From positions 62,001-126,000 of the forward strand of contig NZ_AXBA01000015.1 in the NCBI RefSeq assembly GCF_000473085.1: a DNA stretch of 64,000 nucleotides, written 5' to 3'. Below, one piece after another: positions 25,843 to 34,586 of this stretch. Under the pieces are notes generated by a model that made no database searches, was not told where the DNA came from, and saw nothing but the letters and a program-made list of their open reading frames with translations. Each line of letters opens with the position of its first letter. Within the stretch, counting starts at the first letter, position 1. The stretch is from Azorhizobium doebereinerae UFLA1-100 (GTDB lineage: Bacteria > Pseudomonadota > Alphaproteobacteria > Rhizobiales > Xanthobacteraceae). The position numbers and the translations under genes were made by a program.

Positions 25843-27194
25843 GCCAGCGGCTCCAGCGCGCGGGCGGGGGCTGCGGGCGGCGGGAGCGAGATGCGCCCGG
25901 ATTCGTCCCGCACCCGCCAGGGCCGGCGCACGCCGCCGAGCGCCTCGGCGACCGCAAGGCCCGCCTGGAGGCCGTCCTCGTGGAAGCCGGCGCCGAAATG
26001 GGCGCCGCAATACCAGGTGTTGCGCACCCCCTGGAGCGACCACAGGCGCTTCTGCGCGGCGAGGGCGGCGCTGTTGAACATGAGGTGCGCATAGTCGCCC
26101 CGGTGCAGCACCGACGCCGGTTCCGGCTCGTGCGCCGGGTTCAGGGTCACGAACAGCGGCGTCGCGTCCGGGAGGCCCTGGAGGCGGTTCATCCAGTAGG
26201 TCACCGACAGCAGCTTGTGGTCGCCCTGGGTCTGCGACAGGTAGTTCCAGCTCGACCAGACGTTGCGGCGCTTCGGCATCAGCGTCGGGTCGCCGTGCAG
26301 GATCGCTTCGTTGCCGGTGTAGCGGAAGGCGCCCAGCAGACCGCGCTCGGCCGGCGTCGGGTCGCTCAGCATGCGCAGCGCCTGGTCCGCATGGGTGGCG
26401 ATGACCACATGGTCGAACCGCTGCGTCGTGCCGGCGCCGTCCACCAGCTCCACCATCCCCGCCGCCCGCCGCACCGCGCGCACCGGGCGGTTCAGCTGGA
26501 TGCGGTCGGCGAACGGCCGGGTGATCCGCTCCACATAGGCGCGGCTGCCGCCCGCCACGGTGCGCCAGACCGGCCGGTCGCGGATCTGGAGCAGGCCGTG
26601 ATTGACGCAGAAGCGGATGAAGGCCGCCGCCGGATAGCTGCCGATGGCCGCCGCCGGCGTGGACCAGATCGCCGCCGCCATGGGGTAGAGATGGTCGTCG
26701 CGGAACGCCTTGCCGTAGCCCTCGGCGAACAGATAGTCGTCGAGCGTGGTCTCCTCCAACTGGCCGGCATGGGCCGGGGCCTCGCGGTAGAAGCGGGCGA
26801 GGTCGCGCAGCATCCGCCAGAAGCGCGGGCTCGCGAGGTTGCGCCGCTGGGCGAACAGGCTGGCGAGGCCGTCGCCGGAATATTCCAGCCGCCCGCCGTC
26901 CAGCGATACGCCCAGCGACATGTTCGAGGCCTTGGTCGGCACGCCGAGATGGGCGAACAGCGCCGTCAAATTGGGGTAGGTGGCTTCGTTATAGACGATG
27001 AAGCCGGTGTCCACCGGCCCGGCGGCGGTGTCCACCGTGTGGCTGTGGCCGCCGACGCGGGCGTCCGCCTCGAACAGCGTCACCTCGTGGCGCTGCGCCA
27101 GCAGCCAGGCGGCGGCGAGGCCCGAGATGCCGCTGCCGACCACCGCGACGCGCAGAACGGGGCCGGTCGGCACCGGGAAGGACGCCAAGGTCAT
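25839..27194 (-). CDS. FAD-dependent oxidoreductase (amine-oxidase/desaturase-like)
   Basis: A 451-residue flavoprotein with an N-terminal FAD-binding Rossmann motif GSGISGLAAAW (about residues 20-30) and GGHSHTVD shortly after. It is the first gene of the Cfa operon. ATG 27194 has an AGAAGG site 7 nt upstream; the longer GTG start at 27227 has none. Relatives are in the singlet-oxygen regulon of Rhodobacter and are implicated in fatty acid modification. The exact reaction here is unknown. Confidence 0.9.
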   Translation of the reverse strand: MTLASFPVPTGPVLRVAVVGSGISGLAAAWLLAQRHEVTLFEADARVGGHSHTVDTAAGPVDTGFIVYNEATYPNLTALFAHLGVPTKASNMSLGVSLDGGRLEYSGDGLASLFAQRRNLASPRFWRMLRDLARFYREAPAHAGQLEETTLDDYLFAEGYGKAFRDDHLYPMAAAIWSTPAAAIGSYPAAAFIRFCVNHGLLQIRDRPVWRTVAGGSRAYVERITRPFADRIQLNRPVRAVRRAAGMVELVDGAGTTQRFDHVVIATHADQALRMLSDPTPAERGLLGAFRYTGNEAILHGDPTLMPKRRNVWSSWNYLSQTQGDHKLLSVTYWMNRLQGLPDATPLFVTLNPAHEPEPASVLHRGDYAHLMFNSAALAAQKRLWSLQGVRNTWYCGAHFGAGFHEDGLQAGLAVAEALGGVRRPWRVRDESGRISLPPPAAPARALEPLA

Positions 27195-27265
27195 GCCACA
27201 GCCTTCTGATGTGAAGAACGCTTCCACCCGGACGGGCGGGGCCGGCGATGCAACGGCCTCGCATC

Positions 27266-27295
27266 ATCCTACGGCACCATGCCGCGCGCGGATCA
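27266..27295 (-). promoter_or_regulatory. Candidate ECF (RpoE/ChrR-type) promoter for the FAD oxidoreductase-DUF1365-Cfa operon
   Basis: On the minus strand, TGATCC (27295-27290) and TAGGAT (27271-27266) are separated by exactly 18 bp. The Rhodobacter RpoE consensus that I remember is TGATCC-N18-TAAGA. Transcription would start about 65 nt before ATG 27194. Confidence 0.7.
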
Positions 27296-27309
27296 CCTGT
27301 GCCCGGCTT

Positions 27310-27339
27310 TGATCCAGCGGCAGTGCGGCTGCGTAAGAA
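27310..27339 (+). promoter_or_regulatory. Candidate ECF (RpoE/ChrR-type) promoter for chrR
   Basis: TGATCC (27310-27315) and TAAGAA (27334-27339) are separated by exactly 18 bp, a full match to the RpoE consensus as I know it. The expected start site is near 27346, which supports ATG 27400 as the start of chrR over a GTG at 27343. Confidence 0.8.
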
Positions 27340-27399
27340 CGGGTGGTTGCGCCGGGCGGGGCGGGCAGCCGTCCGGCACGCAAGGGCGCGAAGCGAGAC

Positions 27400-28080
27400 A
27401 TGCAGCAGCAGGCCAGAACGGCGGGCGAGACCGCGCCGCGCCGTCATCATCCGAGCGAGGAGACCCTCCTGGCCTATGCCGCCGGCAGCCTCGCGGCGGG
27501 ACCTGCGGTGGTGACGGAGAGCCACCTTGCCCTGTGCGCGCCGTGCCGCGCCCGGCTCGCCGCCTTCCGCGCCGCCGGCGGGGCGATCCTCGACGCGCTC
27601 CCGCCCACCCCCTTGGCGGGCGAGGCGCTCGAACATTGCGCCGCGCTTGCCGCCTTGCCGGCCCCGGCCCGGCCCGCCCGGCGGCTCCCGCGCCGCCAGC
27701 CGCGCGACATCGTCCTGCCGGCCTCGCTGAAGGCCTATGAGTTCGGCCGCTGGATGTGGCTGGGCCCGGGGGTGCGCTCCTGCCGCATCATCGTCCCCGC
27801 CCAGCCCCGCGCCACCGCCCGCCTGCTGCGCATCGCCCCCGGATGCAAGATCCCCGAGCACGGCCACAGCGGCGCGGAATTCACCCTGGTGCTGCACGGC
27901 TCCTTCTGCGACGGCCACGACCGCTTCCTGCCGGGCGACTTCTCCGAGGCGGACGGCGAGGTGGACCACCAGCCGATCAGCGATCCCGGCGTGGACTGCA
28001 TCTGCGTCACCGCGCTGGAGGGGCGCATGCGCTTCCACGGCCTGCTGGGGCGCCTGACGGCGCCGTTCGGCGGGCTGTGA
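27400..28080 (+). CDS. chrR: ChrR-type zinc anti-sigma factor (ASD plus cupin domains)
   Basis: A 226-residue anti-sigma factor that holds an RpoE-type ECF sigma until singlet oxygen triggers release. The N-terminal zinc site has the exact ChrR spacing: H17, H42, C46 and C49 (SHLALCAPC). The C-terminal cupin carries EHGHSGAEFTLVL with metal ligands, then a later His (VDHQP) and the conserved DCIC. ChrR is normally encoded directly behind its sigma gene. Here the region upstream holds only divergent promoters, so the sigma must be encoded elsewhere. The gene lies inside what looks like its own regulon and is followed by DUF1295. Confidence 0.92.
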   Translation: MQQQARTAGETAPRRHHPSEETLLAYAAGSLAAGPAVVTESHLALCAPCRARLAAFRAAGGAILDALPPTPLAGEALEHCAALAALPAPARPARRLPRRQPRDIVLPASLKAYEFGRWMWLGPGVRSCRIIVPAQPRATARLLRIAPGCKIPEHGHSGAEFTLVLHGSFCDGHDRFLPGDFSEADGEVDHQPISDPGVDCICVTALEGRMRFHGLLGRLTAPFGGL

Positions 28081-28102
28081 GCCGGGCGCGAAAGGGGCAG
28101 GC

Positions 28103-28921
28103 ATGACCTATCCGCTGCTGATCCTGCTGCTGGCGCTCGCCCTCTCCCTCGCCATGGCGGCGGCCTGGGCGGTGGCGCTGGCGAGCGGCCGCTCCGGCTG
28201 GATCGACAGCATCTGGAGCTTCGCCCTGGGCGCCGCCGGGCTCGCCGCCGCGCTGGCGCCGGTGGCGGGGGCGGGGCCGATGACGGAACGCCAGCTGCTG
28301 GTCGCCGCCCTGGTGGCGCTGTGGTCGCTGCGGCTCGGCCTGCACATCGCCCGCCGCACCCATGGCGGGGGCGACGACCCGCGCTATGCGCACCTGCGCG
28401 CCACATGGGGCGCGCAGGCGCGCAGCCAGCTGTTCCTGTTCCTCCAGGTCCAGGCGGCGAGCGCGGTCCTGCTGGCGCTGAGCATCCTCGCGGCGGCGCG
28501 CAACCCCGCGCCCGGCCTCGGGCCGTTCGACGCCGCCGGCACCCTCATCCTGCTGGCCGCGATCCTCGGCGAGGGCCTCGCCGATCGCCAGCTCGCCCGT
28601 TTCCGGGCCGATCCCGCCCGGCGCGGGCAGGTGTGCGACACCGGCCTGTGGGCCTGGTCCCGCCACCCCAACTATGTCTTCCAGTGGCTCGGCTGGCTGG
28701 GCTATGCGGCGATCGCGCTCCAGGGCCTCGCACACTATCCCTACGGGCTCGTCGCCCTGTCCGGCCCGGCCTTCATGTATGTGCTGCTGGTGCATGTCTC
28801 CGGCATTCCGCCGCTGGAGGCGCACATGCTGCGCGCGCGGGGCGATGCGTTCCGCGCCTATCAGGCCCGGGTCAACGCCTTCTTCCCCGGTCCGCCCCGT
28901 CAGCCGGGCAGCAGCCGATGA
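28103..28921 (+). CDS. DUF1295 family integral membrane protein (steroid 5-alpha-reductase-like)
   Basis: A 272-residue membrane protein with several predicted helices. The C-terminal half has the methyltransferase/reductase signature WSRHPNYVFQWLGWLGY, shared with isoprenylcysteine methyltransferases and steroid 5-alpha-reductases. It starts 22 nt after chrR and is probably co-transcribed. The family often occurs next to Cfa, DUF1365 and the FAD oxidoreductase. A lipid substrate is inferred. Its end overlaps the convergent DUF2177 gene by 22 nt. Confidence 0.88.
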   Translation: MTYPLLILLLALALSLAMAAAWAVALASGRSGWIDSIWSFALGAAGLAAALAPVAGAGPMTERQLLVAALVALWSLRLGLHIARRTHGGGDDPRYAHLRATWGAQARSQLFLFLQVQAASAVLLALSILAAARNPAPGLGPFDAAGTLILLAAILGEGLADRQLARFRADPARRGQVCDTGLWAWSRHPNYVFQWLGWLGYAAIALQGLAHYPYGLVALSGPAFMYVLLVHVSGIPPLEAHMLRARGDAFRAYQARVNAFFPGPPRQPGSSR

Positions 28922-29316
28922 AGCGCCCGGGCGATGAGGAAGCCGAGGCTGGCGGCGGTGGCGGTCAGCGCCGTGCCCCAGGCCATGTCCACCAATGTGA
29001 GGGCCAGCGGCCAGGTCTTCAGCGTCGCCTGGTTGGTCAGGTCATAGGTGGCATAGGCGGACAGGCCGAGCAGCGCGCCGTTGAGCAGCGCCGTGGTCCA
29101 GCGGCCGCTGCCGAGGGCGGGCGCGATGGCGAACACCACGATTCCGGCCACATAGATCAGATAGAAGGCGACAGCCGGTGCCGGCCGGAACGCCTCCAGC
29201 ACCATGTCGCCCATCAGCGGCTTGTAGAAGCGCGCGCCCATGACGGTGAGCCAGAGCGCGTCGGCGGCGAGGAACACGACGGCCGTCGCGGCATAAGCGA
29301 GCGCATAGATGCCCAT
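28900..29316 (-). CDS. DUF2177 family membrane protein
   Basis: A 138-residue protein with four predicted transmembrane helices. Family signatures ADALWLTVMG and ATYDLTNQATLK are visible. ATG 29316 has a strong AAGGAGGA site. The gene is convergent with DUF1295. A candidate ECF promoter lies just upstream (29354-29383). The function of the family is unknown; it is commonly linked to photolyase and lipid-stress genes. Confidence 0.88.
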   Translation of the reverse strand: MGIYALAYAATAVVFLAADALWLTVMGARFYKPLMGDMVLEAFRPAPAVAFYLIYVAGIVVFAIAPALGSGRWTTALLNGALLGLSAYATYDLTNQATLKTWPLALTLVDMAWGTALTATAASLGFLIARALHRLLPG

Positions 29317-29353
29317 TCGTCCTCCTTCCGCGCCCGCGGCGCGCGCCACGCCC

Positions 29354-29383
29354 TTGGTACGGCGCCGCGCGCCTTGCGGATCA
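29354..29383 (-). promoter_or_regulatory. Candidate ECF (RpoE/ChrR-type) promoter for the DUF2177 gene
   Basis: On the minus strand, TGATCC (29383-29378) and TACCAA (29359-29354) are separated by 18 bp. The -10 part is weaker than in the other two sites. The implied leader of about 30 nt contains the AAGGAGGA ribosome site. Confidence 0.55.
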
Positions 29384-29432
29384 AGCGGCGCGGCGGCGGC
29401 GTTCAAGCACGAAACCACGGAGTATCCGAGCC

Positions 29433-29993
29433 ATGACCGAACCGGACGCCCACGGGCGCGCGACCCCGGACCCCGCGCGACCGGAGCACGGGGCAGCCGA
29501 GCCGGCGGGGCTGCTGTCCCTGGCGGGCCTGCGTGCCTTGGCGCTGGCCATCGTGCCGGTGGCGGCGACCTCCATCGTCGGGCAGGTCGCCACCCTTCCC
29601 AATCTCGCGCCCTGGTACGCGGGATTGGCCAAGCCCGCCTACAACCCGCCCAACTGGGCGTTCGGCCCGGCATGGACGCTGCTGTTCGCGCTCATGGCCT
29701 ATGCGGCGTGGCGCATCCTGCGCCTGCCTGCCGGCACGCCGGGGCGGGCGGCGGCGCTGGTGCTGTTCTTCGTGCAACTGGCGTTCAACGCCGCTTGGTC
29801 GTGGATGTTCTTCCACCTGCACAGCCCGCTGCTCGGGCTGGTGAACATCATCCCGCAATGGCTGCTCATCCTCGCCACCATCGCCGCCTTCCGCCGCGTG
29901 GACCGGCCCGCCGCCTGGTGCCTGGTGCCGCTCGCCGCCTGGGTGGCCTTCGCCAGCCTGCTGAACTTCGGCATCTGGCGGCTGAACGGCTGA
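29433..29993 (+). CDS. tspO: TspO/MBR family tryptophan-rich sensory protein
   Basis: A 186-residue membrane protein with five predicted helices and the family signature KPAYNPPNWAFGPAWTLLF plus AWSWMFFHL and LNFGIW. TspO binds porphyrins and cholesterol-like ligands and tunes tetrapyrrole and stress responses. It carries an N-terminal extension of about 30 residues. It stands alone, divergent from DUF2177. The neighbourhood of ChrR-regulon genes suggests a shared role under photo-oxidative stress. Confidence 0.92.
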   Translation: MTEPDAHGRATPDPARPEHGAAEPAGLLSLAGLRALALAIVPVAATSIVGQVATLPNLAPWYAGLAKPAYNPPNWAFGPAWTLLFALMAYAAWRILRLPAGTPGRAAALVLFFVQLAFNAAWSWMFFHLHSPLLGLVNIIPQWLLILATIAAFRRVDRPAAWCLVPLAAWVAFASLLNFGIWRLNG

Positions 29994-30012
29994 ACAGCGC
30001 GCCCGCGCAGCG

Positions 30013-31218
30013 TCACTCTGGGTAGGTCTCGCTGCCGCCCGGCGCCGCCGCATGGAACAGGATGAACACCAGCGGATTGCCGGGCTCGGCCAGGGCGTCG
30101 CTGCGCTGGCCGGTGACCTCGCCGGCGACGCCGCTGGTATACTCCGCGACCACCTCGCCGAAGCCGTTGCGCTGGATGGCCACCTTCTGTCCGGCCGTGA
30201 CCTTGTCGTTCAACCTGACCAGATGCTCAACCAGCCCGCCGTGGGTGGCGAGGATCGGGAACGCGCTGTTGCCGACGAAGACGGCCACGTCCTTGCCCGT
30301 GCGCCCCATCGGCCCGGCCAGGATGCCGTGGTGCTTGAGGACGTTCAGGGTGCCTTCCACGAACAGCTGGATCATCTCCAGGTCGAGACTGCGCGCCGCG
30401 CCGACCTCCGCGCAGAAGGAGGGGATGCCGGCGTCCACGAACGCATTGTGCAGCACGCCGGGATAGACGTGATTGTCGAAGATCTGGCCGACCGGATACA
30501 GCTCCACCATCGCCTTGACTGCGGCCACGTCCATGCCGGCGATATTGAACGCGCTGACGTCGAAGCCGGTGGTGCCGGTATGGAAATCGATCGCCACGTC
30601 GGCATTGGGCCGCAGCAGCCGGTTGAACAGGAGCCCGGCGTGGCGGCTGGGCGCGGTCGCGCCGGTCTCGTTGCCCGGCCATTCCCGGTTCATGTCGATC
30701 AGATCGTTGCCCCGGCCGGAATTGGGCCATCGGCGCTGCATGCCTTCAAGGGCCGGGCGGGCCACGTCCGTGACCGCCATCACCGTCCCCGCCATCCGCG
30801 CCGGATCGAGCTGGTTCATCACGCTCTGGACCGTATGGATGGAACTCATCTCGTCGCCATGCACGCCGCTCACCAGCACGACGCGCTTGCCGGGCCGTGC
30901 CCCCTTGGCGACCGTCACGGACACGTACCAGTGCTGCCCGCCGGGCATCTCCACGCCCTGGAAATACAGCAGGTGCTTCCGCCCGGCCTCCAGGTCGTTG
31001 ACGTCGAGGGCGCTGACGACCTTCTTCCCCTCAATCGTGTCGCCGGTATAGACCGTCGCCGACGATCCGCCCGCCGCCGGGCCGGCGGAAGGCGTCGCGG
31101 CCGCCTGGGCGTTGGCGGACGCCGCATTGGCCACCAGGGCCGCCGATGCGCCCACCGTCGCAAATGACGCCATCATGAAGTCGCGGCGGTCGAGGCGGTC
31201 TTCGGGTCCGTTCGGCAT
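30013..31218 (-). CDS. Succinylglutamate desuccinylase/aspartoacylase family hydrolase, Tat-exported
   Basis: A 401-residue zinc carboxypeptidase-like (M14-type) protein. The N-terminus has a twin-arginine motif DRRDFMMAS (about residues 10-18) and an Ala-rich signal ending near ANAQA. Zinc ligands appear as GVHGDEMSS (His and Glu) and DFHTGTTG (His). A beta-barrel domain follows at the C-terminus. Export makes a role in cytosolic arginine catabolism unlikely; a periplasmic amide or ester substrate is more plausible. It has its own transcription unit behind the RND operon. Confidence 0.88.
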   Translation of the reverse strand: MPNGPEDRLDRRDFMMASFATVGASAALVANAASANAQAAATPSAGPAAGGSSATVYTGDTIEGKKVVSALDVNDLEAGRKHLLYFQGVEMPGGQHWYVSVTVAKGARPGKRVVLVSGVHGDEMSSIHTVQSVMNQLDPARMAGTVMAVTDVARPALEGMQRRWPNSGRGNDLIDMNREWPGNETGATAPSRHAGLLFNRLLRPNADVAIDFHTGTTGFDVSAFNIAGMDVAAVKAMVELYPVGQIFDNHVYPGVLHNAFVDAGIPSFCAEVGAARSLDLEMIQLFVEGTLNVLKHHGILAGPMGRTGKDVAVFVGNSAFPILATHGGLVEHLVRLNDKVTAGQKVAIQRNGFGEVVAEYTSGVAGEVTGQRSDALAEPGNPLVFILFHAAAPGGSETYPE

Positions 31219-31340
31219 GGCGGAGGCCCTCGCTGTGCGAAAAAGAAGCCGTGTTCAGACCGCGGCCTGCGCCCCGACTATAGATCGCTTCCCCTTCACG
31301 CATAAGGGCGCGCCGCGCGCGCCCGCCTTCCGCGCGGTCC

Positions 31341-34300
31341 CTAGCTGCCCATGAGCCGGGCCAGCGCGGGCGCGCGGCGGTCGCGCCGGCGCAGGCGGTC
31401 GAGCCAGAGATAGACCACCGGGGTCGAATAGAGCGTCAGCACCTGGCTCACCAGCAGGCCGCCGATGATGGAGATGCCCAGCGGCTGGCGCATCTCCGCC
31501 CCGGTGCCGGTGGCCAGCGCCAGCGGCAGCGCGCCGAAGATGGCGGCGAGCGTGGTCATGAGGATCGGCCGGAAGCGCTGCATGCAGGCCTCGCGGATCG
31601 CCTCGCGCGGGGCGAGGCCCCGGTTGCGCTCCGCGTCCAGCGCGAAGTCCACCATCATGATGGCGTTCTTCTTCACGATGCCGATCAGCAGGATCACGCC
31701 GATCATGGCGATCAGGCTGAACTCGGTCTTGAACACGATCAGCGCCAGGATGGCGCCGATGCCGGCGGAGGGCAAAGTGGAGAGGATGGTGATGGGGTGG
31801 ATGTAGCTCTCGTACAGGATGCCCAGCACCACATAGACGGTGGCGAGCGCCAGCAGGATCAGCATGGGCTGGCTGGACAGCGACTGCTGGAACAGCCGCG
31901 CCGTGCCCTGGAAGGTGCCGTGCACGGTGGACGGCACGCCGATCTCCGCCATGGTGCGGTGGATGGCCTCCACCGCATCGCCCAGCGTCTTGCCCTCCGG
32001 CAGGTTGAACGACAGCGTGGTGGCGGCGAACAGGCCCTGGTGGTTCACCGCCAGCGGCGTCGAGCCCGGCCCGAAGCTGGCGAAGGCGGACAGCGGCACG
32101 GAGGGTGAAAAGCGCGTGCTCACCGCCGCCCCGGTGGAGGTGCCCGAGCGCGTGGTGTTGGCGATGCGGTTGGTATTGGCGTTGCGCACCGCATCCGTGG
32201 TGGTGTCGGCCACGCCGGTGACATTGGCGATGGCGGCGGTGGAGGCGCTGCCGGCCAGCGCCGCGCCGCTGGTGGAGATGCGGATGTCGTCCAGCGTGCG
32301 CGGGTCCTGCCAATAGGCCGGGGCCACCTCCATGATGACGTGATACTGGTTCAGCGGCGCATAGATGGTGGACACCTGCCGCTGGCCGAAGGCGTCGTAG
32401 AGCGTGTTGCTGATCTGGCTCATGGTGAGCCCCAGCTTGGCGGCGGTGTCGCGGTTGATGTCGAGATCCACCTCCAGGCCCTTTTCCTGGGTGTCGGAAT
32501 TGACGTCCACCACCTCGGGAATGCGCTTGAGCGCCTCGGTGATCCTGGGCGTCCACAGCCGCAGCGTCTCCAGGTCGTCGCTTTGCAGCGTGAACTGGTA
32601 TTGCGCGTTGGACTGGCGCCCGCCGGCGCGCACGTCCTGCATGGCCTGGAGGAACAGGGTGGCGCCGGGCACGCTGGTGAGCTTGCCGCGCAGCCGGGCG
32701 ATCACCTGGTCGGCGCTGGCGTCGCGCTCCTCCAGCGGCTTAAGCGCCACGAAGACATAGCCGGAATTGGTCTGGCCGCCGCCGGTATAGCCCACCACGC
32801 TGGCCACCGCCGGGTCGGCCTTGATGATGGCGACGAAGCGGGCGAGCTTCTGGCGCATGAGCTGGAAGGAGATGCTCTGGTCGGCCTGGATGCCGCCGAC
32901 GATCTGGCCGGTGTCCTGCTGCGGGAAGAAGCCCTTCGGCACCACCGTGAACAGGTGGACGTTGAGGGCGACGATGCCACCGAGCAGCAGCAGGATGAAG
33001 AGCGAATGCCGGAGCGCCCAGTCGAGCGAGACCGCGTAGCCCTTCATCACCCCGGCGAACACCCGTTCCGAGGCCCGCGCCAGCCGGCCCGGTGCGCGCT
33101 CCGCCCGCCGCTCGCGCAGCAGGTAGGCGCACATCATCGGCGTGGTGGTCAGCGACACGGCCAGGGAGACCAGGATGGTCACCGACAAAGTGACGGAGAA
33201 TTCGCGGAAGAAGCGCCCGACGATGCCGCCCATGAGCAGCATGGGAATGAAGACGGCGATCAGCGACAGCGTCATGGACAGCACGGTGAAGCCGACCTCG
33301 CGCGCGCCGATCAGGGCGGCCTCCATGCGCGACTTGCCCGCCTCCATGTGGCGGGTCACGTTCTCCAGCACCACGATGGCGTCGTCCACCACGAAGCCGG
33401 TGGCGATGGTCAGCGCCATGAGGGAGAAGTTGTCCAGGCTGTAGCCGAGCAGGTACATGGCCGCGAAGCTGCCCAGCAGCGACACCGGCACGGCGACGCA
33501 CGGAATGAGCGCGGCCCGCGCGTCGCGCAGGAAGGCGAACACCACCACCACCACCAGCACCACGGCGATGACGAGGGCGTGCTCCACGTCCCGCACCGAG
33601 GCGCGGATGGTGGCGGTGCGGTCCTGGGCGAGGGTGATGTCGATGTCGGCGGGGACCGAGGCCTTGAGCTCCGGCAGCAGGTCCTTCACCCGGTCCACGG
33701 TCTCGATGATGTTGGCGCCGGGCTCGCGCGACAACAGGATCAGCACCGAGGGGCGGCCGTCGGACAGGCCCTCGTTGCGCAGGTTCTCGACCGAATCCTC
33801 CACGTTCGCCACGTCGGACAGGCGCACCGGGGCCTTGTTGCGATAGGCGATGACCAGCGAGCGATAGGCCGCCGCCTCCTTGGCCTGGTCGTTGGTGTAG
33901 ATCTGCCAGCGCTGCTCGCCCGCCTCGATGGCGCCCTTGGGGGCGTTGGCGTTGGCGGCGGCGAGCGCGGCGCGCACGTCCTCCAGGCCGATGCCGTATT
34001 GCGACAAAGCGTGCGGGTTGATCTCCACCCGCACCGCCGGCAGCGAGGAGCCGCCGATGGTCACCTGGCCGATGCCCTTCACCTGGGAGAGCTTCTGCTG
34101 GAGCACGGTGGCGGCGCTGTCATAGAGCTGGCCCCGGCTCAGCGTGTCGGAGGTCAGCGCCAGCACCATGATCGGCGCGTCGGCCGGGTTCACCTTGCGA
34201 TAGGTGGGATTGCTGCGCAGCGCCACCGGCAGGTCCGCCCGTGCCGCGTTGATCGCCGCCTGCACGTCGCGCGCCGCGCCGTCGATGTCGCGGCTGAGGC

Positions 34301-34586
34301 CGAATTGCAGGGTGATGCGGGTCTGGCCCAGCGTCGAGCTGGAGGTGATCTCGCTGACGTCGGCGATCTGCCCGAGGTGGCGCTCCAGCGGGGTGGCCAC
34401 GGTGGCCGCCATGGTGTCCGGGCTGGCGCCGGGCATGGAGGCGGTGACCATGATGGTCGGGATGTCCACCTGCGGCAGCGGCGCCACCGGCAGCTTGAAG
34501 AAGGCCAGCGCCCCGGCGAGCGCGAGGCCCATGGTCAGCAGCGTGGTGGCCACCGAGCGGCGGATGAAGGGCGCCGAGATGTTCAC
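31341..34586 (-). CDS. RND efflux pump permease, MdtC-like, with a Thr/Ala/Asn-rich insertion
   Basis: A 1081-residue inner-membrane proton-driven multidrug exporter. The proton-relay DD is in [14 protein letters not shown]. The starting segment [15 protein letters not shown] and the segment [15 protein letters not shown] are typical of the hydrophobe/amphiphile RND family. It is about 50 residues longer than usual because of a low-complexity stretch at about residues 773-829 in the second periplasmic loop. The start overlaps the upstream RND gene (34583-34586). Two RND subunits with one adaptor recall MdtABC, whose pump is an MdtB/MdtC heterotrimer. Confidence 0.93.
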   Translation of the reverse strand: MNISAPFIRRSVATTLLTMGLALAGALAFFKLPVAPLPQVDIPTIMVTASMPGASPDTMAATVATPLERHLGQIADVSEITSSSTLGQTRITLQFGLSRDIDGAARDVQAAINAARADLPVALRSNPTYRKVNPADAPIMVLALTSDTLSRGQLYDSAATVLQQKLSQVKGIGQVTIGGSSLPAVRVEINPHALSQYGIGLEDVRAALAAANANAPKGAIEAGEQRWQIYTNDQAKEAAAYRSLVIAYRNKAPVRLSDVANVEDSVENLRNEGLSDGRPSVLILLSREPGANIIETVDRVKDLLPELKASVPADIDITLAQDRTATIRASVRDVEHALVIAVVLVVVVVFAFLRDARAALIPCVAVPVSLLGSFAAMYLLGYSLDNFSLMALTIATGFVVDDAIVVLENVTRHMEAGKSRMEAALIGAREVGFTVLSMTLSLIAVFIPMLLMGGIVGRFFREFSVTLSVTILVSLAVSLTTTPMMCAYLLRERRAERAPGRLARASERVFAGVMKGYAVSLDWALRHSLFILLLLGGIVALNVHLFTVVPKGFFPQQDTGQIVGGIQADQSISFQLMRQKLARFVAIIKADPAVASVVGYTGGGQTNSGYVFVALKPLEERDASADQVIARLRGKLTSVPGATLFLQAMQDVRAGGRQSNAQYQFTLQSDDLETLRLWTPRITEALKRIPEVVDVNSDTQEKGLEVDLDINRDTAAKLGLTMSQISNTLYDAFGQRQVSTIYAPLNQYHVIMEVAPAYWQDPRTLDDIRISTSGAALAGSASTAAIANVTGVADTTTDAVRNANTNRIANTTRSGTSTGAAVSTRFSPSVPLSAFASFGPGSTPLAVNHQGLFAATTLSFNLPEGKTLGDAVEAIHRTMAEIGVPSTVHGTFQGTARLFQQSLSSQPMLILLALATVYVVLGILYESYIHPITILSTLPSAGIGAILALIVFKTEFSLIAMIGVILLIGIVKKNAIMMVDFALDAERNRGLAPREAIREACMQRFRPILMTTLAAIFGALPLALATGTGAEMRQPLGISIIGGLLVSQVLTLYSTPVVYLWLDRLRRRDRRAPALARLMGS

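Noticed and set aside
30013-31218. Assignment as succinylglutamate desuccinylase of arginine catabolism (AstE)
   Set aside because: The Tat signal puts the protein outside the cytosol and no other ast gene is near.
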